Program-made: the position numbers and the translations under genes
The notes under the pieces: model-generated
Databases searched by the model: none
Told to the model about the DNA's origin: nothing
The model's input: the letters and a program-made list of their open reading frames with translations, nothing else
Shown here: one piece after another, positions 45,244-53,659 of the stretch
Layout of the letters: every line of letters starts with the position of its first letter
Position numbering within the stretch: the first letter of the stretch is position 1
Origin: Rahnella victoriana
GTDB taxonomy: Bacteria > Pseudomonadota > Gammaproteobacteria > Enterobacterales > Enterobacteriaceae
Reading direction: 5' to 3'
Length of the DNA stretch: 64,000 nt
Assembly: GCF_004330295.1 (NCBI RefSeq)
Contig: NZ_SJOJ01000016.1
Location: 1 to 64,000 of the forward strand

Positions 45244-46377
45244 ATGTATGACTTAATCATCCGCCAGGCATTACGCGCAGACGGCAGCCTGACTGATATT
45301 GCAATTCGCGACGGCAAATTCGCCGCCATTGGCACGCTGGCTTCCGATGCCACCGCCCGCCAGACCCTCGATCTTCAGGGCAAGGTTTACGCCAGCGCAG
45401 GCTGGATCGACTCCCATGTTCACTGTTATCCCAAATCGCCGATTTATCATGACGATGCTGACCTGATTGGCGTCGCCTGCGGTGTCACCACCGTGGCGGA
45501 TGCCGGCAGCACCGGTGCCAATGATGTCGACGATTTTTATCAGCTCACCCGTGCGGCGAAAACCAACGTTTACGCGTTTCTGAATATCGCGCGTACCGGC
45601 ATTGTCACGCAGAACGAACTGGCGGACATGACGCAGATCGACAAGGTCGGCGTGCGTGACGCCATCGCGCGAAATCCCGGTTTTATTATCGGTATCAAGG
45701 CGCGGATGAGCAGCAGCGTGGTCGGCCAGAACGGCATCAAACCGCTGGTGCGCGCCAAAGAAATTCAGCACGAAAACAACGACCTGCCGCTGATGGTGCA
45801 TATCGGCAATAATCCGCCGAACCTCGATGAAATCGCGGATTTACTGACCTCCGGCGACATTATTACTCACTGCTATAACGGTAAACCGAACCGCATTCTT
45901 TCGCCGGAAGGCGTGCTGCGCGATGCCATCAAACGTGCGCTGAGCCGCGGCGTGTTGCTGGATGTCGGTCACGGCACCGCGAGTTTTAGCTTCGACGTGG
46001 CGGAACGGGCGATTAAGCAGGGCATTTTGCCGCACACCATCAGCTCCGATATTTATTGCCGCAACCGCATGAACGGGCCGGTGCACAGCCTGGCGACCGT
46101 GATGTCGAAATTCTTCAGCGTCGGCATGACCCTGCCGCAGGTGATTGACTGCGTCACCTCGCACGCCGCCGACGCGCTGCGCCTGCCTGCCAAAGGCCGT
46201 CTGGAAGTCGGTGCTGACGCCGACCTGACCCTGTTTGAATGCCGTCAGACGCCGCAGGTGTTTGTCGATTCCGAAGGACAGTCCGTGAAGGGCGAAAGTT
46301 TGCTGGTGCCTCTGGCCGCTGTGGTCGCGGGCGTCACCCTGTTAACCGAAGAAGGGAAATCTGCTCATGTCTTCTGA
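45244..46377 (+). CDS. Dihydroorotase-like amidohydrolase/deacetylase
   Basis: Metal-dependent hydrolase of the amidohydrolase superfamily (COG3964 type), 377 residues, cytoplasmic. The metal site can be read from the sequence: His58 and His60 in DSHVH, Lys152 (probably carboxylated) in GIKARMS, His186, His209 and the catalytic Asp269 in SSDIYC. Family members tested elsewhere cleave N-acetyl or ester groups from small acids, so a deacylase role is likely. It overlaps the lyase gene by 11 bases. Here it probably removes an N-acyl group from an amino-sugar acid, possibly phosphorylated, before the lyase acts. Confidence 0.85.
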   Translation: MYDLIIRQALRADGSLTDIAIRDGKFAAIGTLASDATARQTLDLQGKVYASAGWIDSHVHCYPKSPIYHDDADLIGVACGVTTVADAGSTGANDVDDFYQLTRAAKTNVYAFLNIARTGIVTQNELADMTQIDKVGVRDAIARNPGFIIGIKARMSSSVVGQNGIKPLVRAKEIQHENNDLPLMVHIGNNPPNLDEIADLLTSGDIITHCYNGKPNRILSPEGVLRDAIKRALSRGVLLDVGHGTASFSFDVAERAIKQGILPHTISSDIYCRNRMNGPVHSLATVMSKFFSVGMTLPQVIDCVTSHAADALRLPAKGRLEVGADADLTLFECRQTPQVFVDSEGQSVKGESLLVPLAAVVAGVTLLTEEGKSAHVF

Positions 46378-47494
46378 ACACTCTTTATATGAAAAATATG
46401 ATTTAAAACAGGTTATTAACGCCTCAGGTCGCATGACGGCGCTGGGTGTGTCCACGCCGCGTGAAGAAGTGGCGGCAGTGGTGAATACCGGCCTGAATCA
46501 TTACTTCGAGATGAAAGATCTGGTGAACAAAACCGGCGCTTATATCGCGAAACTGCTTAACGTCGAAAATGCCGTGGTGGTGTCCTGCGCCTCTGCCGGG
46601 ATCGCGCAGTCCGTTGCGGCGGTGATCGTCAAAGATGACGCCTGGCTGCTGGAAAACCTGCACGCTGCGCCGCTGGAGATCCCGCACGATATCGTGCTGC
46701 CAAAAGGCCATAACGTGAACTTCGGCGCGCCGGTCGCCACCATGGTCACGATGGGCGGCGGCAAAGTGGTGGAAGCCGGTTACGCCAACGAATGTTCTGC
46801 CGCGCAACTCGCCGCCTGCATCACGCCGCGTACGGCCGCCATTCTGTACATCAAATCGCATCACAGCGTGCAGAAAAGTATTTTGTCGGTGGCCGAAGCC
46901 GCAGAAGTGGCGCGTGCGCATAACCTGCCGCTGATTGTTGATGCCGCCGCAGAAGAAGATCTGACCTGCTATTACGAGATGGGCGCGGATCTGGTGATTT
47001 ACAGCGGCGCAAAAGCCATCGAAGGGCCGACCAGCGGTCTGGTGCTCGGCAAGAAACAGTACGTTGAATGGGTAAAACTGCAATCCGGCGGCATTGGCCG
47101 TGCGATGAAAGTCGGCAAGGAAGGCATTCTCGGCCTGACGCAGGCGATCGAAAGCTATCTCACTTTGCCGAAAACCACCGGGCAGGAAATGGTCGACAAG
47201 ATGACGCCATTCATCGCCAGCCTGAATGAGATCAACGGCGTGACCGGTCGTGTGGTCTGGGACAGTGCCGGACGCGATATTGCCCGCACGGAAATTACTT
47301 TCGATGAAGCGGTGCTCGGCTGGAAAACCAAAGACATTGTGGATGCCATGAAGAACGGCGATATCGCCATTTACTTCCGTGGCTACCGCGCCAACGAAGG
47401 CAAGATTGAAGTCGATGTGCGCAGCGTGACGCCGCCGCAGCTCGCCATCGTCGCACAACGTTTTAAACACCTTTTCAGCGGAGATAAAGCATGA
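46367..47494 (+). CDS. DgaE-family PLP-dependent ammonia-lyase
   Basis: Fold-type I PLP enzyme of the SelA/DgaE group, 375 residues. The PLP lysine is Lys216 in VIYSGAKAIEGPTSG; DAAAEEDL upstream provides the ring-binding acid. In Salmonella, DgaE converts D-glucosaminate-6-phosphate to 2-keto-3-deoxy-6-phosphogluconate plus ammonia. The neighbouring KDGP aldolase here makes an equivalent alpha,beta-elimination on a 2-amino-aldonate phosphate the best guess. It overlaps both neighbours, by 11 and four bases, so the three enzymes are coupled. Confidence 0.85.
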   Translation: MSSEHSLYEKYDLKQVINASGRMTALGVSTPREEVAAVVNTGLNHYFEMKDLVNKTGAYIAKLLNVENAVVVSCASAGIAQSVAAVIVKDDAWLLENLHAAPLEIPHDIVLPKGHNVNFGAPVATMVTMGGGKVVEAGYANECSAAQLAACITPRTAAILYIKSHHSVQKSILSVAEAAEVARAHNLPLIVDAAAEEDLTCYYEMGADLVIYSGAKAIEGPTSGLVLGKKQYVEWVKLQSGGIGRAMKVGKEGILGLTQAIESYLTLPKTTGQEMVDKMTPFIASLNEINGVTGRVVWDSAGRDIARTEITFDEAVLGWKTKDIVDAMKNGDIAIYFRGYRANEGKIEVDVRSVTPPQLAIVAQRFKHLFSGDKA

Positions 47495-48231
47495 AGCTGA
47501 CCCCGAATTTCTACCGTGACCGCGTGTGCCTGAATGTGCTGGCCGGTTCTAAAGACAATGCCCGTGACATTTACGCCGCCGCAGAGGGCCACGTGCTGGT
47601 CGGCGTGCTGTCGAAAAATTACGCCGATGTGACGAGCGCGGTCGCGGACATGAAGGAATACGCGGCGCTGATTGAAAACGCCTTGTCCGTCGGCTTAGGC
47701 GCGGGCGATCCGCGGCAGTCGCTGATGGTCAGCCAGATTTCTGCACAGGTTCAGCCGCAGCACGTCAATCAGGTGTTTACCGGCGTCGGCACCAGCCGTG
47801 CGCTGCTCGGGCAAAACGACAGCGTGGTCAACGGTCTGATTTCTCCGACCGGCAAAGTGGGCTTTGTGAAGATCAATACCGGGCCGCTGAGTTCTGCGGC
47901 CAGCGATGCGATTGTGCCGGTGGAAACGGCGATTGCGCTGCTGAAAGACATGGGCGGCAGCTCGGTGAAATATTTCCCGATGGGCGGCCTGAAAACCCGT
48001 GACGAATTCGCCGCCGTGGCGCGTGCCTGTGCGGAGCAGGATTTCTGGCTGGAGCCAACCGGCGGAATCGATCTGGAAAACTTTGAGCCGATTATGGAAA
48101 TCGCGCTGGCGGCAGGTGTCACCAAAATCATCCCGCATATCTACAGTTCGATTATCGACAGCGCGTCGGGCAACACCCGTCCTGACGATGTGAGAACGCT
48201 GCTGGCCAGTGTTAAAAAACTGGTGGGCTGA
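47491..48231 (+). CDS. KDGP aldolase family protein (DgaF-like)
   Basis: 246-residue aldolase of the DgaF/KDGP family, expected to split 2-keto-3-deoxy-6-phosphogluconate (or an epimer) into pyruvate and glyceraldehyde-3-phosphate. Lys160 in SVKYFPMGGL lies in a KxFP context like the Schiff-base lysine of KDPG aldolases. The C-terminal block LEPTGGIDLENF resembles the phosphate-binding part of those enzymes. The start overlaps the lyase stop by four bases (ATGA). A terminator-like hairpin follows. Confidence 0.86.
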   Translation: MKLTPNFYRDRVCLNVLAGSKDNARDIYAAAEGHVLVGVLSKNYADVTSAVADMKEYAALIENALSVGLGAGDPRQSLMVSQISAQVQPQHVNQVFTGVGTSRALLGQNDSVVNGLISPTGKVGFVKINTGPLSSAASDAIVPVETAIALLKDMGGSSVKYFPMGGLKTRDEFAAVARACAEQDFWLEPTGGIDLENFEPIMEIALAAGVTKIIPHIYSSIIDSASGNTRPDDVRTLLASVKKLVG

Positions 48232-48276
48232 AGGTTCTGACCTTTCCTGCGCGGTAAGCCGTCTGCGCGGTTAAAC

Positions 48277-48312
48277 ACTCTGCATCCCTCAACCTTCGGG
48301 CGGATGCAGAGT
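48277..48312 (+). terminator. Terminator-like hairpin after the aldolase gene
   Basis: ACTCTGCATCC pairs perfectly with GGATGCAGAGT across a 14-base loop, then TATCTTGTTTGTC. The T-content is moderate, so termination may be partial, leaving the lactonase and regulator less expressed. Confidence 0.65.
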
Positions 48313-48353
48313 TATCTTGTTTGTCTGACAGCCCCCAAATTTTGAGGAAATGT

Positions 48354-49562
48354 ATGAGAAACTGGTTTCTGATTTCAGGTTTAACCTCCGCGATGCTGGC
48401 CGTGACCGCCGCGCCGCTTTATGCAGCAGAAAAAACAATGACCTCCACGACTCCGCAGTTTGCTTACGTCGGCACCTACAACCCGAACGGGGAAGGTGTC
48501 TACCGCTTTAAATTCGATCCGAAAACCGGCGCACTGAGCGATAAAACCCTCGCCAGCCAGTTGCCCAATCAGGCGCAGATGGTGCTCAGCCACGACGGCA
48601 AAACGCTGTTCATCGGCAGTGAAACTGATGATTACAACGGCGGCAAACACGGTGCCGTGGCCGCTTACCGTATTGCGCCGGAAGACGGCAGCCTGACGCT
48701 GATCAATCAGGTGGATTCGCAGGGCGCAGGGCCGGTGTATTTGTCGCTGACGCCAAAAGGCGACCATCTGCTGGTGGCGAATTATATCAGCGGCGTGGTG
48801 GCGGTATTCCCGGTGGATGCCAGCGGAAAACTGAGTGAGGCCAGCAACAGCCAGCAGGATTCCGGGCCGGCGGGCGCAGGTAAACCGGCGGCGGCGGCAG
48901 AAGGCAGCTTTGCCATCAGCGACCATAACGGGCCGCACGCTCACATGATCGCCACCGATCCTTCCGGTAAATTCGTGTTCTCCACGGATCTCGGTCTGGA
49001 CAGGATTTATCAGTGGAAACTCAACAGCGAAACCGGCGTGCTGGAAGCCAACGATCCGCCGTTTATCAACGCGTCTTCAGAAGGTGCAGGGCCGCGCCAT
49101 TTTGTGTTTCATCCGAACGGCAAAGTGGTTTTCCTGATCAACGAGGAAGCCTCGACGCTGACCAGTTATCGCCTTGATGCGGCAAAAGGCACGCTGACGC
49201 AACTGCACAGCCTTTCATCGCTGCCGGCCGGTTTCAAAGGCACTAACTTTGCCGCAGGCATTGTGCTGAGCAGGGACGGCAAACATCTGTATGTGGCGAA
49301 CCGTCTGCATAACAGCATTGCGCAGATCAACGTGACCGGCGAAGGCACGATGACCTGGCACGATGACGTCTGGACGCGCGGCGACTACCCGCGCACGCTG
49401 ACATTGTCACCGGATGGCAAATATATTTACGCAATGAATCAACGAAGCGATAACATCACCCGATTCAAGGTATCTGCTGAAAACGGCACACTGACGTTCG
49501 TCGATGGCTATGTTGCGGTCGGCAGTCCGTCGCAAATGGTGATCGCGCCGTCGCCGGAATAA
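48354..49562 (+). CDS. Exported beta-propeller lactonase (6-phosphogluconolactonase-like)
   Basis: 402-residue seven-bladed propeller of the YbhE/lactonase family with an N-terminal signal peptide (MRNWFLISGLTSAMLAVTAAPLYA), which places it in the periplasm. Cytoplasmic Pgl has no such signal, so a role in the pentose phosphate pathway is unlikely. The blades repeat [33 protein letters not shown] and DGKYIYAMN motifs, and the conserved NGPHAHM and GAGPRHFVFHPNGK blocks are present. The ATG at 48354 has TTGAGGA upstream; 11 upstream codons were rejected. It may open an aldonolactone to the acid that the adjacent transporter takes up. Confidence 0.88.
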   Translation: MRNWFLISGLTSAMLAVTAAPLYAAEKTMTSTTPQFAYVGTYNPNGEGVYRFKFDPKTGALSDKTLASQLPNQAQMVLSHDGKTLFIGSETDDYNGGKHGAVAAYRIAPEDGSLTLINQVDSQGAGPVYLSLTPKGDHLLVANYISGVVAVFPVDASGKLSEASNSQQDSGPAGAGKPAAAAEGSFAISDHNGPHAHMIATDPSGKFVFSTDLGLDRIYQWKLNSETGVLEANDPPFINASSEGAGPRHFVFHPNGKVVFLINEEASTLTSYRLDAAKGTLTQLHSLSSLPAGFKGTNFAAGIVLSRDGKHLYVANRLHNSIAQINVTGEGTMTWHDDVWTRGDYPRTLTLSPDGKYIYAMNQRSDNITRFKVSAENGTLTFVDGYVAVGSPSQMVIAPSPE

Positions 49563-49574
49563 TATGGAAAAACA

Positions 49575-51494
49575 ATGGTGAGATTTCCCAATCAACGGCT
49601 GGCGCAATTGTTTGATGCGCTGCAAACCGAAACGCTGCCTCAGGATGAACTGGCGAAACGTCTGTCCGTCTCGACGCGGACGGTGCGTGCAGACATCACG
49701 GCGCTGAATGAAATCATCGCAGACTATGGCGCGACGTTCGTACACAGCCGTGGCAGCGGTTATCAGTTGCGGATTGACGATCACACCTTGTTCTCCTCAT
49801 TACAGCAGCCGGTGCAGCGTAAACCGAACCCGACGCCGCGCACGGCGGCTGAGCGGGTAAAGACGTTGCTGATCCGCTTTCTGACCTCGGCCTTTTCTTT
49901 GAAGCTGGAAGATCTGGCCGATGAATGGTTTGTCAGCCGGGGCACGCTGCAAAATGATATGGCCGACGTACGCGAGCATCTGGCGCGTTATCACCTGAAT
50001 ATCGAAACCAAACCGCGCTATGGCATGAAGTTGTTTGGCGCGGAGCTGGCGATCCGCGCCTGTCTGACCGATCTCTTGTTCCAGCTTGATGCCGAGGAGC
50101 AGGCCAATCCGCTGCTGAAAGCGGAAAGTCTGGAACCTGAGGCGCTGGTGCCGCTGACGCGCTTTATGCATCAGCTGCTGGCGCAGTCTGCCATTCAGCT
50201 GACCGACGAAGGCGAGCAGTATTTAATTCTGTATTGCGCGGTGGCGATCAAGCGTATTACCGGCGGTTATCCGCTGACGGATTTCGATGCCGAAGACGGC
50301 GATCCGGCGGTGAAGCAGGTGTCCGTGCGTCTGGCGGCGGAACTGAAAAATCTGGTGGGTAAGGAAATCCCGGCCTCCGAAGAAGCCTATCTGCGGGTCA
50401 ATATCGCCGCCCGCCGGGTGCAGCAGATTTTGCCGACGGATATTAACGCCGACGATGACGAGTCGCTGGTCGATTACATTCTCTCGTATATCAATTCGCA
50501 CTATAACTATGATTTGCAGGGCGATAAGCAGCTGCGCGCCGACCTGCTGACCCACATCAAGACCATGATTACGCGGGTGAAATACCAGATTAATATCCCC
50601 AATCCGCTGCTGAACAACATCAAACAGCATTACCCGATGGCGTATGACGTTACGCTGGCGGCGGTGTCGAGCTGGGGGAAATACACGCCGTACACCCTGA
50701 GCGAAAACGAGATCGGTTTTCTGGTGCTGCATATCGGCGTCGGACTGGAGCGGCATTACAACATCGGCTATCAGCGCCATCCGCAGGTGATGCTGGTGTG
50801 CGATACCGGTAATTCGACCATCCGCATGATCCAGGCGCAGATTAACCGTAAGTATCCGCAACTGGTGATGAAGCAGATTGTGACGCTGCGCGATTACGAG
50901 CAACTGGAACATATCGACGAAGATTTTATTATTTCTAACGCCCGCATCAGCGAGAAGAACAAGCCGGTAGTGGTGTTGTCGCCTTTCCCGACGGAATACC
51001 AGATGGAACAGCTCGGCAAGCTGGTGCTGGTCGACCGCACGCGGCCTTATATGCTGGAAAAATTCTTCGACGAAAAACACTTTATGATCGTCAACCAGCC
51101 GATGACGCAGGCGGAGTTATTCCGCCATGTGTGCTCACAGCTGGAAGAAGAAGGCTACGTCGATCAGGCGTTTTACCCGTCAGTGGTCGAGCGCGAAGAG
51201 ATTGTCTCCACCATGCTCGGCGAAGGCATTGCGCTGCCGCACTCGCTGGGGTTGCTGGCGAAGAAAACCGTGGTGATCACCTTGCTTTCGCCGCAGGGCA
51301 TTGCGTGGGGAGAAGGGGAAACCGCGCACGTGATTTTCCTGCTGGCGATCAGCAAGGCAGATTATGAAGAGGCGATGGCGATTTACGATTTGTTCGTGAC
51401 GTTTGTGCGGGAACGCTCAATGAGCCGTTTGCTGAGCAGTGAGAACTTTGAAAGCTTTAAGGCCATTGCTATCGACTGTTTAAGCCGTATTTAG
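49575..51494 (+). CDS. PTS-controlled transcriptional regulator (HTH-PRD-PRD-EIIB-EIIA)
   Basis: 639-residue regulator of the MtlR/ManR type (often annotated as BglG-family antiterminator). An HTH_11 domain lies at about 5-65 (AKRLSVSTRTVRADITALNE), a second HTH at about 95-160, PRD1 at about 185-290 and PRD2 at about 300-400. An EIIB-like domain follows (about 403-490, Cys409 in VCDTGNST), then an EIIA domain of the fructose/mannitol type (about 505-639, His556 in GIALPHS). PRD2 keeps both histidines (His327, His386). In PRD1 the two sites read Cys221 and Asn276. With DNA-binding HTH domains it should act at a promoter and not on RNA. It probably controls the upstream operon. Confidence 0.9.
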   Translation: MVRFPNQRLAQLFDALQTETLPQDELAKRLSVSTRTVRADITALNEIIADYGATFVHSRGSGYQLRIDDHTLFSSLQQPVQRKPNPTPRTAAERVKTLLIRFLTSAFSLKLEDLADEWFVSRGTLQNDMADVREHLARYHLNIETKPRYGMKLFGAELAIRACLTDLLFQLDAEEQANPLLKAESLEPEALVPLTRFMHQLLAQSAIQLTDEGEQYLILYCAVAIKRITGGYPLTDFDAEDGDPAVKQVSVRLAAELKNLVGKEIPASEEAYLRVNIAARRVQQILPTDINADDDESLVDYILSYINSHYNYDLQGDKQLRADLLTHIKTMITRVKYQINIPNPLLNNIKQHYPMAYDVTLAAVSSWGKYTPYTLSENEIGFLVLHIGVGLERHYNIGYQRHPQVMLVCDTGNSTIRMIQAQINRKYPQLVMKQIVTLRDYEQLEHIDEDFIISNARISEKNKPVVVLSPFPTEYQMEQLGKLVLVDRTRPYMLEKFFDEKHFMIVNQPMTQAELFRHVCSQLEEEGYVDQAFYPSVVEREEIVSTMLGEGIALPHSLGLLAKKTVVITLLSPQGIAWGEGETAHVIFLLAISKADYEEAMAIYDLFVTFVRERSMSRLLSSENFESFKAIAIDCLSRI

Positions 51495-51505
51495 CCTGCG
51501 TCCCT

Positions 51506-51574
51506 GACGCCGCAGCGGCGTTAGAGGCGTGCGTTCACCCGAATCACTGACTGATGTCAGCTCATCGGGAGTGA
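51506..51574. repeat. Partial ERIC-like element
   Basis: Contains TTCACCCGAATCACTGAC, four bases, then GTCAGCTCATCGGGAGTGA, preceded by GACGCCGCAG. These match the core and left arm of the ERIC element at 3226-3354; the right arm is missing. It lies between the convergent regulator and ptsO genes and can fold as a hairpin, so it may also end both transcripts. Confidence 0.75.
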
Positions 51575-51580
51575 GGCGTA

Positions 51581-51853
51581 TTAGTCTTCGTCAAATCCTG
51601 AATTGATCAGATTTACCACTGCCGTCAGTGCCTGTTCTTCGTCGGGGCCGGTGGCCTCGATTTCAATCTGCTGACCTTTCGGCGAATCGAGCATCAGCAG
51701 CGCAATCACGCTGCTGGCTTCTGCTTCAATGCCTGTGCCGTTGCGCAGCATCACTTCTGATTCAAAGCTCTGCACCAGTTCAAACAACTTCATCGCCGGA
51801 CGGGCATGCATGCCTAACCGGTTTTTGATTTCTACCGTTTGTTTCACCGTCAT
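51581..51853 (-). CDS. ptsO: NPr, HPr-like phosphocarrier of the nitrogen PTS
   Basis: 90-residue phosphocarrier that relays phosphate from EI-Ntr (PtsP) to PtsN. The active site is His16 in RLGMHARPA, and the HPr fold is complete ([30 protein letters not shown]). In the nitrogen PTS the chain ends at PtsN and controls potassium transport and envelope stress rather than sugar uptake. It overlaps rapZ by four bases as the last gene of the rpoN operon. E. coli carries yrbL downstream; here the PTS-regulated locus begins instead. Confidence 0.96.
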   Translation of the reverse strand: MTVKQTVEIKNRLGMHARPAMKLFELVQSFESEVMLRNGTGIEAEASSVIALLMLDSPKGQQIEIEATGPDEEQALTAVVNLINSGFDED

Positions 51854-52701
51854 TTGCGTTTTTCCAGCGTGCGATGGCGGGACTGAACATTCTTCCCACG
51901 GGAACGGAAATAGTCGGCCAGTTGTTCTGCGATATACACCGAACGGTGTTTACCGCCGGTACAGCCAATGGCGACGGTCAGATAGCTGCGGTTGTTGGTT
52001 TCCAGCATCGGCAGCCATTGTTCGAGATAGCTTCGGGTCTGGTAGATAAAGTTGTGTACTTCGGTATGACGGTCAAGGAACGCCGCCACCGGCTTATCAA
52101 GGCCGGTCATCGGACGCAGTTTCGGATCCCAGTGCGGGTTCGGCAGGAAACGCACGTCGAAGACGTAATCCGCATCAATCGGAATGCCGTGTTTGAAACC
52201 GAAGGACTCGAACACCATCGTCAGTTCGCGCTCGCGTTTCCCCAGCAGGCGGGTACGCAGCATTTCTGCCAGCTCATGTACGGACATTTCGGAGGTGTCG
52301 ATGATCAGATCCGCCGACGAACGCAGCGGTTCGAGCAGATCGGCTTCTTCATCAATGGCACTTTCGAGGGATAAATTTTTGCTGGAAAGCGGGTGCAGAC
52401 GACGCGTGTCGCTGTAGCGGCGGATCAGGGTATTGCGGTCAGCATCAAGGAACAACAGCTGCGGTGAGAAGCTCTCCGGCAGTTGTGACATCGCATGCTC
52501 ATAAACTTCCGGTGTTTCTGGCATGTTACGGACGTCAATGCTGACGGCCGCAGACGTATTGCGTTCAACAAGGGTCTGGGCGAGCTGCGGCAGTAACACC
52601 ACCGGCAGGTTGTCCACACAGTAAAAACCCATGTCTTCGAGTGCCCTCAGGGCAACCGACTTCCCGGAACCGGAACGGCCGCTGACAATCATCAGCACCA
52701 T
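51850..52701 (-). CDS. rapZ: RapZ, RNase adapter protein and GlmZ regulator
   Basis: 283-residue adaptor that delivers the sRNA GlmZ to RNase E and senses glucosamine-6-phosphate, thereby tuning GlmS. The N-terminal P-loop is at residues 8-15 (GRSGSGKS). The C-terminal domain carries the conserved [17 protein letters not shown] and the basic RNA-binding tail [10 protein letters not shown]. The start at 52701 ([11 protein letters not shown]) has GGGGAG upstream; a longer 11-codon form was rejected. It is translationally coupled to ptsO. Confidence 0.97.
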   Translation of the reverse strand: MVLMIVSGRSGSGKSVALRALEDMGFYCVDNLPVVLLPQLAQTLVERNTSAAVSIDVRNMPETPEVYEHAMSQLPESFSPQLLFLDADRNTLIRRYSDTRRLHPLSSKNLSLESAIDEEADLLEPLRSSADLIIDTSEMSVHELAEMLRTRLLGKRERELTMVFESFGFKHGIPIDADYVFDVRFLPNPHWDPKLRPMTGLDKPVAAFLDRHTEVHNFIYQTRSYLEQWLPMLETNNRSYLTVAIGCTGGKHRSVYIAEQLADYFRSRGKNVQSRHRTLEKRK

Positions 52702-52767
52702 GGTGTCACTCCCCTGGCATTCAGTGTTCAGCATTCATTTTCCCGGCACGAAAACCGGGATCAGACG

Positions 52768-53238
52768 CTATTCGTTTTCAGTCATTATCTGGAACAGTTC
52801 TTCGTCGCTTTGCGCTCCGCGCAGACGGCGACACACTGTTTTATCAGCCAATTTCTTAGCAACTAACGATAAGGTGTGTAAGTGGGTTTTACATTGATCT
52901 GCCGGAACCAGCAAGGCAAAAAGTAAATCTACCGGCTGATTATCGATGGCGTCAAAAGCGATCGGCTGTTCCAGCTGAATGAACACCCCGACGGCACGTA
53001 AAGTATCTTCTTCCAGCTTTCCGTGCGGGATGGCGATCCCGGCACCGATCCCGGTGCTGCCCATACGTTCACGGGTCAAAATGGCGTCGAAAATCACCTG
53101 TGGCGATAAATTTAATTGCTTAGCGGCCAGTTCGCTGATGATTTCCAGTGCGCGTTTCTTGCTGGCGCAATGAACGCCACTTTTGGTGCATTCGGCATTG
53201 AGCACCGACGTTAATTGCATTGCAGTATCGTTAATCAT
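52768..53238 (-). CDS. ptsN: PtsN, EIIA-Ntr
   Basis: Terminal phosphoacceptor of the nitrogen PTS, 156 residues, with regulatory rather than transport roles (TrkA, KdpD, RapZ-linked networks). His72 in GIAIPHGKLEEDTLRAVGVF is the phosphorylated residue. The ATG at 53238 (MINDTAMQL) aligns with the E. coli start; an in-frame GTG four codons upstream is an alternative. It lies between hpf and rapZ in the conserved rpoN operon. Confidence 0.96.
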   Translation of the reverse strand: MINDTAMQLTSVLNAECTKSGVHCASKKRALEIISELAAKQLNLSPQVIFDAILTRERMGSTGIGAGIAIPHGKLEEDTLRAVGVFIQLEQPIAFDAIDNQPVDLLFALLVPADQCKTHLHTLSLVAKKLADKTVCRRLRGAQSDEELFQIMTENE

Positions 53239-53348
53239 GTCATCTTTCACTTTTGCGCTGTTTCACCCTTAAAGCTATATCGGCTCGTTTCCCGAAGGTC
53301 ACAAGCCGATGCCCGAAGGTTTGTAGCACAGGGTTGGCTACATGAATG

Positions 53349-53636
53349 TCAGTGCTGTTTCAGTTTGTCTTTATGTTTATTCAGCTGGCGGGCCAGTTTA
53401 TCAACCAGTCCGTCAATCGCTGCGTACATATCCTGATGTTCCGAGGTGGCATGTAATTCGCCTCCATTCACATGCAAAGTCGCTTCCGCAACTTTTTGCA
53501 CCTTTTCCACGCTCAACACCACATACACCTGATTAATCCTGTCGAAATACTGCTCGAGCTTGGCCAGCTTCGACGTGATGAATTCTCTCAGGGGATCCGT
53601 GATCTCAATGTGATGTCCGGTAATGTTGAGCTGCAT
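53349..53636 (-). CDS. hpf: HPF, ribosome hibernation promoting factor
   Basis: 95-residue short-type HPF that binds the 30S decoding region and promotes 100S dimers in stationary phase, together with RMF. MQLNITGHHIEITDPLREFI and the C-terminal YAAIDGLVDKLARQLNKHKDKLKQH match E. coli nearly throughout. The ATG at 53636 has a strong AAGGAAG; nine upstream codons were rejected. It follows rpoN by 23 bases. Confidence 0.97.
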   Translation of the reverse strand: MQLNITGHHIEITDPLREFITSKLAKLEQYFDRINQVYVVLSVEKVQKVAEATLHVNGGELHATSEHQDMYAAIDGLVDKLARQLNKHKDKLKQH

Positions 53637-53659
53637 AATGTCTTCCTTCTCTGTTGAGG

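Noticed and set aside
46424-47470. 348-codon frame antisense to the PLP lyase gene
   Set aside because: Shadow of a GC-rich coding region with no family features.
48354-49562. Cytoplasmic 6-phosphogluconolactonase (pgl)
   Set aside because: The N-terminal signal peptide and the location in a catabolic locus argue for an exported lactonase of the same fold, not the pentose phosphate enzyme.
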